Assembly: GCA_963787485.1 (NCBI GenBank)
Contig: CAWBDF010000006.1
Coordinates: 248,001-312,000, forward strand
Source of the DNA: Bog-473 sp963787485
GTDB lineage: Bacteria > Actinomycetota > Acidimicrobiia > Acidimicrobiales > RAAP-2
Direction: 5' to 3'
DNA: 64,000 nt
How positions within the stretch are numbered: the first letter of the stretch is position 1; every line of letters begins with the position of its first letter. The position numbers were made by a program, and so were the translations under genes. The notes beneath the pieces are model-generated. The model had not been told where the DNA came from. It saw only the letters and a list, made by a program, of their open reading frames with translations, and searched no databases. Positions 9,807-19,360 of this stretch are shown one piece after another.

Positions 9807-11518
9807 ATGAGCCGGACGGCGGCCGCGTTCGTCGTCACGGCCCTGCTCGGGCTGGGTCTTGCCATCGGCGGCACGCCCGAGGTGGCGTCGGCGGGTACGC
9901 CGATCCCCGGAGCTCCCAACTGCCCGGTGTTCCCGGCGGACAACGTCTGGAACACCCCGATCTCGAACCTGCCGGTCGACCCGCACAGTGCGCAGTGGCT
10001 GTCGGCCATGGACGCCTCCACCACCAACCTGCAGCCGGTCGCACCTCCGACCTTCGGCATGCCCATCAACGTGGTTCCCCCCGGGCACCCGTTCATACCT
10101 CTCGCGTTCGGTTCGTCGGGGAATGATCCCGGTCCCTACCCGTTCGGACCCGACACGCAGATAGAGGGCGGTACGGGCGACCGGCACGCCATCATGGTCG
10201 ATCCGGCAACGTGCACCGACTACGAGCTCTACGACGCCTACTACACCGGCCCCACCACCTCATATGCCGCCAACGGCGCCATCTGGAACCTCAATTCAGA
10301 CGCCCTTCGGGCGGGCAAGGCGACGGTGGACGCCGCGGGGACGCCCATTCTGGCCGGGCTGATGCGCTACGACGAGGTGCAGTCGGGCGAAATCACGCAC
10401 GCCATCCGGGTCCAGGCGACGACAACCGACACCTCGTACATATGGCCGGCGACCGCCGGAGAGGGAACGGCGGCCAACCCGAACCTCCCGCCGATGGGGG
10501 CGCGGTTCAGGCTGAAGGCGAGCTTCGACATCTCGGGCTACTCGCCCCAGGCCCAGGTGGTCCTGCGCGCGCCCTGCAGAGGTACGGGCTGATTCTGGAC
10601 GACAACGGCCCCAACTGGCACTTCTGGGGCGACGCCAACCCGGCTTGGCCGTCCTCGCTTCTCAACGAACTCCAGACGGTGCCGGGAAGCGCCTTCGAGG
10701 CGGTCGACGAGTCGGGCTTGATGATCAACCCCGATTCTGGGCAAGCCCGCCAGCTAGGCGCCTCGATCAACTGCTCGTCCCAACCGGGCTACCGCCTCGT
10801 TGGGGCCGATGGGGGTGTGTTCTCGTTCTGCGAGCCCTTCTTCGGCTCCATGGGCGGCCAGCATCTCAACGCGCCCACGGTGGGCATGGCCGAGACGCCG
10901 GGGGGTGGTGGCTACTGGGAGGTGGGTTCGGACGGCGGGATCTTCACCTTCGGGAATGCCCGTTTCCACGGCTCGACGGGAAACCTGCATCTGAACGCCC
11001 CCGTCGTCGGCATGGCAGCCACAATAGACGGAGGTGGCTATTGGCTGGTCGCCTCCGACGGCGGGATCTTCAGCTTTGGCGACGCCGGGTTCTACGGCTC
11101 CGCGGGCTCCATCCGGCTCAACAGGCCGATCGTGGGCATGGCGGCCACCACCGACGACAAGGGGTATTGGTTGGTGGCCTCAGACGGTGGCGTCTTCAGC
11201 TACGGCGATGCGGTCTTCCACGGCTCGGCCGGCTCCCTCCGCCTCAACAAACCGGTCGTGGGGATGGCCGCCGACGCGGCAGGAGGTGGCTATTGGCTGG
11301 TCGCCTCTGACGGGGGGATCTTCACCTTCGGCGACGCGGCCTTCCACGGCTCGGCCGGTTCCATCCCGCTCGACAAGCCCATCGTCGGTATGTCCTCCCA
11401 GGGCAACGGATATTGGTTGGTGGCGTCCGACGGCGGCGTCTTCAGCTACGGGGACGCGGTCTTCCACGGGTCGACCGGAGGCATCGCGCTCGCCGCGCCC
11501 ATGGTGGCCATCGGCTGA
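9807..11518 (+). pseudogene. Secreted protein with unknown domain plus six YWLVASDGGVF-type repeats, frameshifted (copy 2)
   Basis: The first frame (9807-10592) starts with a signal peptide (MSRTAAAFVVTALLGLGLAI, cleavage near VASAG), then a domain of about 250 residues with CPVFPADNVWNTPISNLPV, DRHAIMVDPATCTDYELYD and GLMRYDEVQSGEITHAIRV. It then runs into an early stop. The continuation is in another frame from about 10571 (ALQRYGLILDDNGPNWHFWG) and runs to 11518 through six repeats such as GYWLVASDGGIFSFGDAGF. The break is at the run of four GC dinucleotides, 10565-10572; removing one GC restores the frame. The domain before the repeats is known to me only as part of hypothetical secreted actinobacterial proteins. 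It could be a true mutation, slippage-based switching or a sequencing error. Confidence 0.75.
10565..10572. repeat. GC-dinucleotide run at the frameshift of repeat protein 2
   Basis: Four GC units in a row coincide with the point where the reading frame of the secreted repeat protein changes. Three units would keep the frame continuous (VVLRALQRYG). A dinucleotide tract is a known substrate for slipped-strand mispairing, but four units is short. Confidence 0.6.
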
Positions 11519-11816
11519 CCGAGTCGCCCGGAGACGCTCACCCGACCGGGAGGTGACCCTCTCGATGCCGACGACTCACGTGCTTCAGGAAGAGCAAGTG
11601 GTGGCCGAAGAAGGATGCGTTGGTCCGTTGTGAACGAAGGAGGACCTCGCCCACTGCCAGGACTAATATTTCTCTTGGGAGAGGCGGCGAAGACGGGTGT
11701 GGCTTCGATGGCTCGGGCCTATGAACGGACGGTCGCCTGCCTCACAGGATCGTTGTCGGAGCCCAAAGGGCGGAACCTCGATGTGGAATTGGTATGGCGA
11801 CGGAGAACCGCATTAC

Positions 11817-13103
11817 ATGACGGAGCTACGACGCCTGTTCACCACGTTCGGTTTTCTGGTCGCCAGACAGGGCGCCACTGCGCTGATTGGCCTGGCCTAC
11901 TGGGCCGTCGTCACGCATCTCTTTCGTCCGACAGAGGTCGGTCTGGCCGCCGCAGCGGCTTCGACGGCGTTACTCCTGGCGGCCTTTGGCGCACTGGGGA
12001 TCCCATTGCTTCTCCTCGCGGAGATTGAATCGCTCGATCCATCGAAGCAGCGCGTGTTCTTCACGACCGGAAACGCGATTGCTGCGTTCGTGGTCCTGAT
12101 CATGGCCATCGGTACCGTCGCGCTGTCGCCTTGGCTCGGGCAGAGCCTCCGAATGATCGGTGCGAGTCCCAGTGACGCAGCCCTCTTCGTCGTCGGATCC
12201 GTGGCAACCATGGCCGGGCTCACTCTCGACGGGGCTGCAGTCGGACTGCACCGCGGCGCGGCGCAACTCTGGCGAGGCAGCCTGAGCTCCATCTTGAAGC
12301 TCGCATGCGTCGGTGTCCTGGTCCTCCTTTCCACGCGCACCAGCACCGGTTTGATCTTCGCCTGGGCGATGTCCCTCGTGGTCGCGTTCTTCGTCTGCAT
12401 GCCGATGCTGGGGCTGGAGCAGAGCTCAGCAGGAGAGGGAGCGCTGAATCAGCGACAGGCGCTGGTACGCCGGTTTGGCAAACTCTCACTCCAGCACCAT
12501 GTGCTCAATCTCTCCATAGCCTCGGTCACCTACATCATCCCGCTCACGGCAACCCTCCTGATCTCACCGTCAGAGGTCGCCTACTTCTCCGCTGCGTTTC
12601 TGCTCGCCTCCGCCATGTTGGTTGTGCCGTACCTGCTCGCCCTCTCCTTGTTCGCCGAACGGTCGGGTGATCCCGGCCTTCTCCACCGCAACGTTCGACG
12701 CACGTTTCCCCTTGGCCTCGCACTGGTCGCGGGAATCATCGTGGTCGTGGAGTTTGCTGCTCCCTACGCCTTGCATCTCTTCGGCGCTGCCTATGCTCAA
12801 AACGGAACGACGGCGTTGCGCCTCTTGATTCTGGTGGGACCTGCCTACGTCATCAAAGACCACTACGTGTCGATACGTCGAGCCCAGCATCGCATGGCTC
12901 ATGCCTCGGGCATCATGGCCATCGGGACTGCTGTGGAAGTCGCGGGATCGGCCGTTGGTGGTGCGTTGTGGGGTTTGAACGGCATCTGTCTCGGTTGGGT
13001 GCTCTCCGCGTCCTGCGAGGCGATTGTTCTCCTCTCGCCGGTGCTGCATGTTTTCCGTCATGTCCCCGTTGCCAGCTCCGATGCGGTCAATGAATCCGAT
13101 TGA
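11817..13103 (+). CDS. Wzx-like polysaccharide flippase / oligosaccharide repeat-unit exporter
   Basis: An integral membrane protein with many hydrophobic helices spaced as in the MATE/PST superfamily (for example LIGLAYWAVVTHLF near the N-terminus and LGLALVAGIIVVVEFAAPYA in the C-terminal half). The late segment LHLFGAAYAQNGTTALRLLI is typical of actinobacterial polysaccharide biosynthesis exporters. It should flip lipid-linked glycan repeat units across the membrane. Starts at 11697, 11781 and 11817 are possible; MTELRRLF at 11817 (preceded by GGAG) fits family N-termini. It overlaps the ATP-grasp gene by 14 nt, indicating translational coupling. Confidence 0.8.
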   Translation: MTELRRLFTTFGFLVARQGATALIGLAYWAVVTHLFRPTEVGLAAAAASTALLLAAFGALGIPLLLLAEIESLDPSKQRVFFTTGNAIAAFVVLIMAIGTVALSPWLGQSLRMIGASPSDAALFVVGSVATMAGLTLDGAAVGLHRGAAQLWRGSLSSILKLACVGVLVLLSTRTSTGLIFAWAMSLVVAFFVCMPMLGLEQSSAGEGALNQRQALVRRFGKLSLQHHVLNLSIASVTYIIPLTATLLISPSEVAYFSAAFLLASAMLVVPYLLALSLFAERSGDPGLLHRNVRRTFPLGLALVAGIIVVVEFAAPYALHLFGAAYAQNGTTALRLLILVGPAYVIKDHYVSIRRAQHRMAHASGIMAIGTAVEVAGSAVGGALWGLNGICLGWVLSASCEAIVLLSPVLHVFRHVPVASSDAVNESD

Positions 13104-14433
13104 GCCTGCCAAGGCGACCGTGCCGACACGGGCTTTCCAGCGCACAATCGACGCCGTGCTCCGTCACCTACCGCGGGGTGATCGACGTTTGACCGTCCCC
13201 CCCGACCTCGACCGTGGTCTGCCGGTCCTTCTCGTCCGGGTCGGCCACTACCCGATCCATCACGGCACGGTCGGGGTGATCCGCACACTGGGTCGTGCCG
13301 GCGTGCCTGTATATGCCGTGACAGAAGAGGGCGTCACCCCAGCGTCGACCAGTCGGTACCTCACTGGCCAGGTGAAGCTCTCGTCCCGTGGGGAGCCGGA
13401 CCAGCAGGCACTGCTCGACCGTCTCGTCGAGGTGGTCGACGGGCTGCCGGCCAGGCCGATGCTCGTCTGCACCGACGACGAGGCTGCCGTGATGGTGGCC
13501 GAAGGAACCGAAGCGCTGGCAGACCGAGCGATCTTCCCTGCCGTCCCTCCAGACCTGCCCCGCCAGCTCGCCAGCAAGCGCGGGCTCTACGAGATCTGCT
13601 TGCGTTCCGGCGTTCCCACGCCTGCTACGTCGCGTGTGAAGACCGGCGACGATCTTGAGGCAACCCTGACGGGCTTGCCGCTTCCAGTCGTGGTCAAGCC
13701 CAACGATCCGTGGACCCGCTTGACTCGCCCCGTCGTCAAGGGCACCACGGTGGTGCGCACGGCCGCGGACGTCAGACGGGTGAGGGAGGCGTTCGACCGT
13801 TGGCCGGGGGGCTCCGACGTGGTCGTGCAGGAGTACCTGCCCGACGACGACGCGGAGGACTGGTTCGTTCACGGCTATTGCACGGCCTCGTCGGACGTTG
13901 CCCGGATCTTCACGGGCCGCAAGTTCTGGTCATATCCCCCACACGCCGGCGCGACTGCCTATGCCAGGACGGAGAGGAACGAGGACATCGAGCACTCCGT
14001 CCGCGAGCTCTGCCGGCGCATCGGCTACTGCGGAATCTTCGACACGGACTGGCGATTCGACCGAAGAACCGGCACCTATCTCCTTCTCGACTTCAACCCT
14101 CGCGTCGGAGCCCAATTCCGTATGTTCGAAGACGATGGCGGCCTCGACGTCGTGAGGGCGATGCACCTCGACCTCTCCGGGCACGCGTTGACTGTTGGAC
14201 GGCAGATCGAGGGGGAGCGATTTCTCGCGGAGAACCTGGGTGTGGCGGCTCGCCGACACTACCGGGACGAACCGAAACCTGCCGAGATCCCGGACGCGCC
14301 CACCCGTCTCAGGCTCGCTTGGTTCAGCTTCGACGACCTGCGGCCTTTCATCACCATGATTGTTCAGCGGGTCGCGGCCTTCGTCCTTCTCCCGTTGAGG
14401 GCGCTGCGGTGCCGGTCGTCAGCCGCCGCGTAG
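13090..14433 (+). CDS. ATP-grasp ligase
   Basis: An enzyme of about 447 residues of the ATP-grasp superfamily, which joins a carboxylate to an amine or thiol through an acylphosphate. An N-terminal pre-ATP-grasp domain (VLLVRVGHYPIHHGTVGVI) is followed by RQLASKRGLYEICLRSGVPT, the ATP-binding lysine segment LPVVVKPND, and the metal-binding end YLLLDFNPRVGAQFRMFE with the usual D-x-N-P-R. The ATG at 13090 overlaps the end of the flippase gene. The convergent neighbour is a flavoprotein with a 15-nt tail overlap. It may add an amino acid or similar group to a glycan or small molecule; the substrate is unknown. Confidence 0.8.
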   Translation: MNPIEPAKATVPTRAFQRTIDAVLRHLPRGDRRLTVPPDLDRGLPVLLVRVGHYPIHHGTVGVIRTLGRAGVPVYAVTEEGVTPASTSRYLTGQVKLSSRGEPDQQALLDRLVEVVDGLPARPMLVCTDDEAAVMVAEGTEALADRAIFPAVPPDLPRQLASKRGLYEICLRSGVPTPATSRVKTGDDLEATLTGLPLPVVVKPNDPWTRLTRPVVKGTTVVRTAADVRRVREAFDRWPGGSDVVVQEYLPDDDAEDWFVHGYCTASSDVARIFTGRKFWSYPPHAGATAYARTERNEDIEHSVRELCRRIGYCGIFDTDWRFDRRTGTYLLLDFNPRVGAQFRMFEDDGGLDVVRAMHLDLSGHALTVGRQIEGERFLAENLGVAARRHYRDEPKPAEIPDAPTRLRLAWFSFDDLRPFITMIVQRVAAFVLLPLRALRCRSSAAA

Positions 14434-15645
14434 ACGGGCCGCCACGCCACCGGCCACCCGCGAACCGGTGAAGTCGGAGCCGCAGACGAAACGCATCATC
14501 GGGCCGAAGGTCGCAGCCGCCGCCAGTCCGCTGAAGAAGAGGCCTGGTACCGACGACTCGAACCTCGCCGACAAGCGGGGCCAACCCTCCACCGTCGCGA
14601 CCGAGCCCGCGAGCTCGCCCGAGAGGAGGCCGAGGGAGCCCAGGTCGACTCGGTATCCCGTTGCGGCGATGACGTGTTCCACGTCGAGGTGCGAGAGTGT
14701 GCCATCCCGGTCGACGAGATTGAGCCGGACGCCGTCAGCGTGCGGGCCGGCACCGGTGACCTTGGTGCGCAGGCGGACCTCGATCCCCTCGAACCGGCTC
14801 TTCAGCCACCACGCGCCGAATGGACCGAGGATCTTCTGCACGCCGGCCAGTCGGACTCGGTCGGGCAGGTGTCGGTAGGCCGCCGCGTAGCGCGTGATGA
14901 ACAAGTGTGTCCAGCCGTTGCCGAGCTGCGACGGGGGCGATCGCAGCATCTGAAGGAGTCCCGGGTTGGCCGGGGGTGGAGGTCCACCCCAGAGCACCGC
15001 GGTTGACCGGACGAGAAGGTGAACCGTTGCGCCGGCTTCGTGGAGCAGCACGGCGGTCTCGAGAGCCGATTGGCCCCGTCCGATCACCGCGACGGTCTTG
15101 CCGCTGAATGCTGACAGATCGTGGTGATCGCTCGAATGGCTGATGCGCCCGTACGCCCAGTCCGCCTTGGCCCGGAGTTCGGGCGGCACGTAGGCGAACG
15201 GCGCCGTGCCGACGGCGACGACCACCGTTGCCGACCGGAGCCGCTCCCCGGAAGCGAGCTCGACCTCGAATCCGGACGAGAGGCGAGCGACGCTGGTGAC
15301 CTGCTCCTGCTCGAGCTCTGACACCTCCCGTTCTTGAAACCACCTACCGTACTGAATGAAGTCGGCGATCGGGATCGGGATCTCGCCGCCGTCCTTGTCG
15401 TATGGCTCGACTCCGGCAGCTGCGCACCAGTCGCCGATCCCCATCTGCTGATGCGGCGAGCCGATGCTCGAGTCCCGGGATGTCGACTTGAGGAACATCC
15501 CGATCGGCATGTGCTCGAGCCACCCACCCATCGGGGTGCCGAAGGCGCGGTGCTCGACACGGCGGTCTGTGAGGTTCGAGGCGGCGGCGAGGCCGTACGG
15601 GCCGGCGCCGATCACCACCGCGCCTACTTTCTCGGTTACTGGCAC
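14419..15645 (-). CDS. FAD-dependent monooxygenase-like flavoprotein
   Basis: A 408-residue flavoprotein of the flavin-monooxygenase/lysine-N-hydroxylase-like group. The FAD-binding motif is VVIGAGPYGLAAASNL near residue 10; the second nucleotide-binding motif is TVAVIGRGQSALETAVLLHE near residue 170. An ATG-like motif (VIAATGYRVDLGSL) lies near residue 320. No membrane segment is seen. Its 3' end overlaps that of the ATP-grasp gene (convergent), and the two may act on the same compound. The exact reaction, oxidation or N-hydroxylation of an unknown substrate, cannot be stated. Confidence 0.8.
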   Translation of the reverse strand: MPVTEKVGAVVIGAGPYGLAAASNLTDRRVEHRAFGTPMGGWLEHMPIGMFLKSTSRDSSIGSPHQQMGIGDWCAAAGVEPYDKDGGEIPIPIADFIQYGRWFQEREVSELEQEQVTSVARLSSGFEVELASGERLRSATVVVAVGTAPFAYVPPELRAKADWAYGRISHSSDHHDLSAFSGKTVAVIGRGQSALETAVLLHEAGATVHLLVRSTAVLWGGPPPPANPGLLQMLRSPPSQLGNGWTHLFITRYAAAYRHLPDRVRLAGVQKILGPFGAWWLKSRFEGIEVRLRTKVTGAGPHADGVRLNLVDRDGTLSHLDVEHVIAATGYRVDLGSLGLLSGELAGSVATVEGWPRLSARFESSVPGLFFSGLAAAATFGPMMRFVCGSDFTGSRVAGGVAARLRGG

Positions 15646-15741
15646 GGGGGCAGAGACTAAATGCCGGACCGGCCCGGTGGGAAATCACCTCGCCGGTCCG
15701 CCGCCGTCCTCCGCGCTCGTCGACCATACTCCGCGGTGGAG

Positions 15742-16713
15742 CTAGGCACTCTGAGCACCCTGGTAGTACGCAACCAGTTCACGCGGCGAAGCGATTGAGT
15801 CGGACTTCTGCGCAAGCAAAAAGACGCTTGACGCGCTGTCGATCGATCTTCCTTCATCGAGCCACAGATTGAGATAGGACGTCCAGAACGTTGCCAGTCG
15901 TGCCGTGAAAGCCAGTGTTCTCGACCGCGTGAGAGCACGGACGAAGTCAGCGAAGCACCAGCTCAACGTGGTTCCCGATCCCCGCAGGAGCCCCGAATCG
16001 ATCATCGTGAACCGTTTGAAGAGCGCCCGATGACCGCTGTCGGTAAATCGGGTGAAGTCGTAGGGGCCCTCATGCACGGACTGAAGGAATGGCGTATCCG
16101 CGTACACCAAACCGTCCTCTCGGAGGACCCTGTGAATCTCTTCGACGACGCTCCAAGGCTCGAGGACGTGTTCGAGCACAGCCTGGATCACAACGGCATC
16201 GATCGAACCCGCGGCGAGGGGGATGCCGTGAGCGTCAGCGATGAACTGGGTTAGCGGGCTGGCGTAGATGTCGAAAGCGATCAGGTTCACGTCGTCCTCT
16301 ACGTAGAGCTCGTCCGTCTGGTGGCCCATTTCTCCCCCTCCGATCACGAGCACGTTCAGGCGAGCGGACGACCTCCGACTTCGCAGGATGCGGAGCAACT
16401 TCTGAATCTGTGCCGCAGTGACGTCGTTTGGTGCCTCCACGGTTCGGGTCAGGGCCCAACGGTGCAGGCGCCGAATCGGGCTGGTGGACCGCAGAACGGG
16501 AGAAGAGCCGTCAGACTCCTCCAGGTGGTCAACGGATATGACGCTGTTCTCCAGATCGACGAGGACCGGCTTCTTCGAAATGGTCATGAACGGCCCACGT
16601 GAGAGCTCACAACCCGCGTTCGAGCATTGGTACTTCCCGTCACACGTCAGCGGACGGCGACAACGGGGGCACGCGAGGAGTTCCCGAATTTCGGTTATGT
16701 CGGCGAGAGCCAT
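15742..16713 (-). CDS. Methyltransferase with N-terminal zinc-ribbon
   Basis: A protein of 323 residues starting MALADITEIRELLACPRC. A small zinc-ribbon-like or Trm112-like module (CPRCRRPLTCDGKYQC, then a Cys) precedes a SAM methyltransferase domain: NVLVIGGGEMGHQTDEL as motif I, AVVIQAVLEHVLEPWSVVEE as the motif IV region and IHRVLREDGLVYADTPF. The frame is open to 16881, but the ATG at 16713 begins the conserved module. It lies 37 bp downstream of GH16 copy B on the same strand. It probably modifies the surface glycan; the target is unknown. Confidence 0.8.
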   Translation of the reverse strand: MALADITEIRELLACPRCRRPLTCDGKYQCSNAGCELSRGPFMTISKKPVLVDLENSVISVDHLEESDGSSPVLRSTSPIRRLHRWALTRTVEAPNDVTAAQIQKLLRILRSRRSSARLNVLVIGGGEMGHQTDELYVEDDVNLIAFDIYASPLTQFIADAHGIPLAAGSIDAVVIQAVLEHVLEPWSVVEEIHRVLREDGLVYADTPFLQSVHEGPYDFTRFTDSGHRALFKRFTMIDSGLLRGSGTTLSWCFADFVRALTRSRTLAFTARLATFWTSYLNLWLDEGRSIDSASSVFLLAQKSDSIASPRELVAYYQGAQSA

Positions 16714-16750
16714 CGGTCCGAGTCCAATCGTACCGAGACGTGGCGTCCCT

Positions 16751-17842
16751 CTACGAATAGGCCTGTACCTCGGCGATGTCCATGCTTGCCGATTGGGCGG
16801 TCCCCGTCGGCACGGTATGCCATGGCGATGTCTGCTGCGCGGCCACCTGCAACTGCAAGAGCAGCTCGTACGTGCCCGCAACGACGCCGCCCTTGTCCAA
16901 CTTCACCTGCTGGAACATCAGGTTGCCGTCGAGGAAATACTTGACGGCAACATTGGGGATGTACTGAATCCCGTAGACGTGGTAGCCCGCGGAGAGGTCG
17001 GATCCGGTGTTGTAGACAATGTCGCGGTAACCCGAGTACTGGGTGGCGTTGCCGCCATAGTCGCTGTGCATGATCTCGTTCGGATCGGCGCCGTGCCACC
17101 CACCCTCAAAGAGATCGATCTCGGGTGCCGGACTGGTCGGACTATCAGGCATGAACCAGATGGCGGGCCACATTCCCGCCGTCATATTGGGCATCTTGGC
17201 CTTGACCTGCACGAACCAACCGGTCGAGGGGAGGGAGACCTTGCCTTCCGTCGTCACAACACCGCTGATCCACGGGTAGGTCTTGGCGTACTGGTTGGTG
17301 TTGGGCTGCGCGGTCAGCGTGAGTCCGTTGTCCACGCTGACCTGGCTCGGCCCAAACATGGCCTCCTCGCTCGCGGAGCCAGGGACGTTCGGAGCGGAAT
17401 AGGGCAAGGGGATGCTGTTGTGGTTGTTCCATACGATTCCTTGAGCCCCCAAGTACGTGGTCCATTGAGTGGTGTCCAGACTGGTGCCGGAGAACCGGTC
17501 GTCGAAGATCAGCTGATGGCTCGTGTAGCCGGGGGGAGTAGGCACGCCCTGGTCGAGCTGGACCGGGGAAGGTGAGGTGCTCCCGCTGAAGGCCAGACGC
17601 CAGAGGAGAATTCCTAGCACCAAGGCAACGACACACCCGCTACCAAGAATCAGGCCGACGCAATGCGCAACATAAAAGGAGGCGGGGCGTCGGACTCGAG
17701 TCGAGCGCGGCCCCAAGGCAGGACGTTGCGGTCGAGGAGGTGGCCACTCACTTGCGTCGTCCGGCAGTTCCACCTCGTCGACGAATCGCCGCGTGGCGAC
17801 GCTTCGTTCGGCGAGCGAACCGACACCCCGCGGCTCGGTCAT
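16751..17842 (-). CDS. Glycoside hydrolase family 16, membrane-anchored (copy B)
   Basis: A GH16 enzyme of about 363 residues. A cytoplasmic N-terminal tail of about 60 residues rich in Pro/Arg precedes one transmembrane helix (GSGCVVALVLGILLWRLAF), then the catalytic domain outside the cell. The domain carries LIFDDRFSGTSLDTTQW, WPAIWFMPD and the active-site strand PEIDLFEGG, with the complete E-I-D-L-F-E signature. It ends in AEVQAYS, like copy A, with which it shares most of the domain. The start is taken as the ATG at 17842; 17875 is also in frame. The long cytoplasmic tail is unlike the lipoprotein anchor of copy A, so the two paralogues are tethered differently. Confidence 0.85.
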   Translation of the reverse strand: MTEPRGVGSLAERSVATRRFVDEVELPDDASEWPPPRPQRPALGPRSTRVRRPASFYVAHCVGLILGSGCVVALVLGILLWRLAFSGSTSPSPVQLDQGVPTPPGYTSHQLIFDDRFSGTSLDTTQWTTYLGAQGIVWNNHNSIPLPYSAPNVPGSASEEAMFGPSQVSVDNGLTLTAQPNTNQYAKTYPWISGVVTTEGKVSLPSTGWFVQVKAKMPNMTAGMWPAIWFMPDSPTSPAPEIDLFEGGWHGADPNEIMHSDYGGNATQYSGYRDIVYNTGSDLSAGYHVYGIQYIPNVAVKYFLDGNLMFQQVKLDKGGVVAGTYELLLQLQVAAQQTSPWHTVPTGTAQSASMDIAEVQAYS

Positions 17843-17883
17843 GGCGCGAGTGGGACGCACACCGTGGTGGCGCATCTGTGCGT

Positions 17884-18060
17884 GTCCTCAGGAGGCATGT
17901 CTGTGGAGACCGAGATGAGGAGGACCAGGTCAAAGGCATCTTCGGGGTACGGAAACGTGTACTCCGACGCCAGCAACTGTCCTCTGGGGTTGTCGTCCTT
18001 GTTGAATATGTCAGCCAACGTGAAGTGGAAATTTGGCGTCTGTCCGTCCCCCGAGCTCAT
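17884..18060 (-). pseudogene. Methyltransferase gene remnant
   Basis: A minus-strand frame contains NFHFTLADIFNKDDNPRG, LLASEYTFPYPEDAFDLV and LLISVSTDMPPED. This order matches the central part of a class I methyltransferase family that reads roughly F-x-x-x-D-V-x-N-x-x-Y-N-P-x-G, then A-x-x-x-x-F-P-Y-x-D-x-x-F-D, then S-V-F-T-H-M-L-P-x-D. Motif I and the C-terminal part are absent and the similarity stops on both sides, so this is a fragment. It lies just upstream of the GH16 copy B start. Confidence 0.6.
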
Positions 18061-18463
18061 ATTCGCCAAATCTGACGAGGCCAAAGCGCCGTCACTGCGA
18101 GGCTGCAGATCGCCAAGTTGCAAATGTTTGCTCGCTGTCAATGTGGACCGGTCATGGCTCGCGGAGCGAGCCCGCGAAAAATACTGACATCGCAGTCCGC
18201 TCCGACATAGTGCCGACCAGCCTGACTGTGGCACAACGTTTTGACAACAATTGGCAGCCGAGGGGTCTTGAGGCAGCCAGAGGCGCGTTTGGCCTCACTC
18301 GGCGCGCAGGAGATCCGAGTTCCGGGTGCGGGCGGCGATCCGCCCTGGGACGAGGGGCGACCAGGTTGCCGAAGAGGAACCCCCCGAGAGTACCGCCCCC
18401 AATGCGGCCAGCCCGTTCGTGGGCCTCGTGGTAGACCCGCCCAAGCCAATTCGGAAGCATTGG
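18061..18463. other. Intergenic stretch without a recognisable gene
   Basis: About 400 bp between the methyltransferase remnant and the flavin oxidoreductase. Open frames occur on both strands but none has a family signature or a plausible start. It may be further decayed sequence. Confidence 0.4.
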
Positions 18464-19360
18464 CTAGCCGAGGAACGTCCTCCCGAACCCTTGAACCCAC
18501 TCGGCCGGACCCGGGGAGGGGGTCCACGGCGGGCTCACGAAGACCCAGTCGACGCCCAGTTGGCCCAGCTCGCCCAGGCGGTGCCGGATCTGCTCGGCGT
18601 CGCGGTCCAGTTGGTTCAGTGACGGGCCCGAATAGGCCACAACGAGCTCGAGCTGCTCGAAGCGATCACCGGCGAGTGCTTCCAAGACGGCCAACCGTTC
18701 CTTCAGTTCCTCGTTGGTGGTCACAGGCGGGGTCCGGGCGGTCTGCGCCACCGAAGCGGGTGCGGTCATGGGCATCCATCCGTCGGCGTACCTGGCGGCT
18801 CGTCCCAGGGCCGCGTTCGAGTTCCCGCCCATCCAGATGGGTACCCGGTGCTCCACGGGAGCGGGCAGGGCCTGGATCTTCCGGGCCGAGAAGTGGCGGC
18901 CCTCGAAGTCGAAGGGCTGGCCGCTCCAATGGAGCTGCATGACCTGGAGCGCCTCGTCGAACAGCGCGTTCCGCTCGTCGAAGGTCACACCGACCGCGTG
19001 GTACTCCGACTTGAGATACCCCGCGCCGGCGCCCATGACGAATCGACCCCCGGATACCAGATCGAGGGTGGCCGCGCTCTTGGCCAGGACGAGCGGGTTG
19101 CGATACGGGACCACGGTCAAGTTGGTCACCAATCGCAGATGCTCGGTGACAGCAGCAGCCGCGGCCAGGGCCACGAACGGATCGAGGCTCTGGTGCCCGC
19201 CGGACTCCAGCCACGTCGTGCTCGGCGCGGGATGCTCGGTCAGTGCAATTCCGTGGAAGCCGGAGGCCTCTGCCGTCTTGGCCAGCTCGGGGACCGCCCC
19301 GGCATCGAGCATGTCGACGGCGCTTCCATTGGCCTCGGGATACTGCAGGATGAAGCGCAC
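18464..19360 (-). CDS. LLM-class (F420-type) flavin-dependent oxidoreductase
   Basis: A TIM-barrel oxidoreductase of 298 residues in the luciferase-like monooxygenase superfamily. Diagnostic segments are GFHGIALTEHPAPSTTW near residue 35, LRLVTNLTVVPYRNPLVLAK, LDLVSGGRFVMGAGAGYLKS and HRVPIWMGGNSNAALGRAAR. The pattern resembles the actinobacterial F420-dependent subgroup more than FMN-dependent luciferases. It is soluble and cytoplasmic. It is a stand-alone gene between surface-protein loci, with no hint of its substrate. Confidence 0.85.
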   Translation of the reverse strand: MRFILQYPEANGSAVDMLDAGAVPELAKTAEASGFHGIALTEHPAPSTTWLESGGHQSLDPFVALAAAAAVTEHLRLVTNLTVVPYRNPLVLAKSAATLDLVSGGRFVMGAGAGYLKSEYHAVGVTFDERNALFDEALQVMQLHWSGQPFDFEGRHFSARKIQALPAPVEHRVPIWMGGNSNAALGRAARYADGWMPMTAPASVAQTARTPPVTTNEELKERLAVLEALAGDRFEQLELVVAYSGPSLNQLDRDAEQIRHRLGELGQLGVDWVFVSPPWTPSPGPAEWVQGFGRTFLG

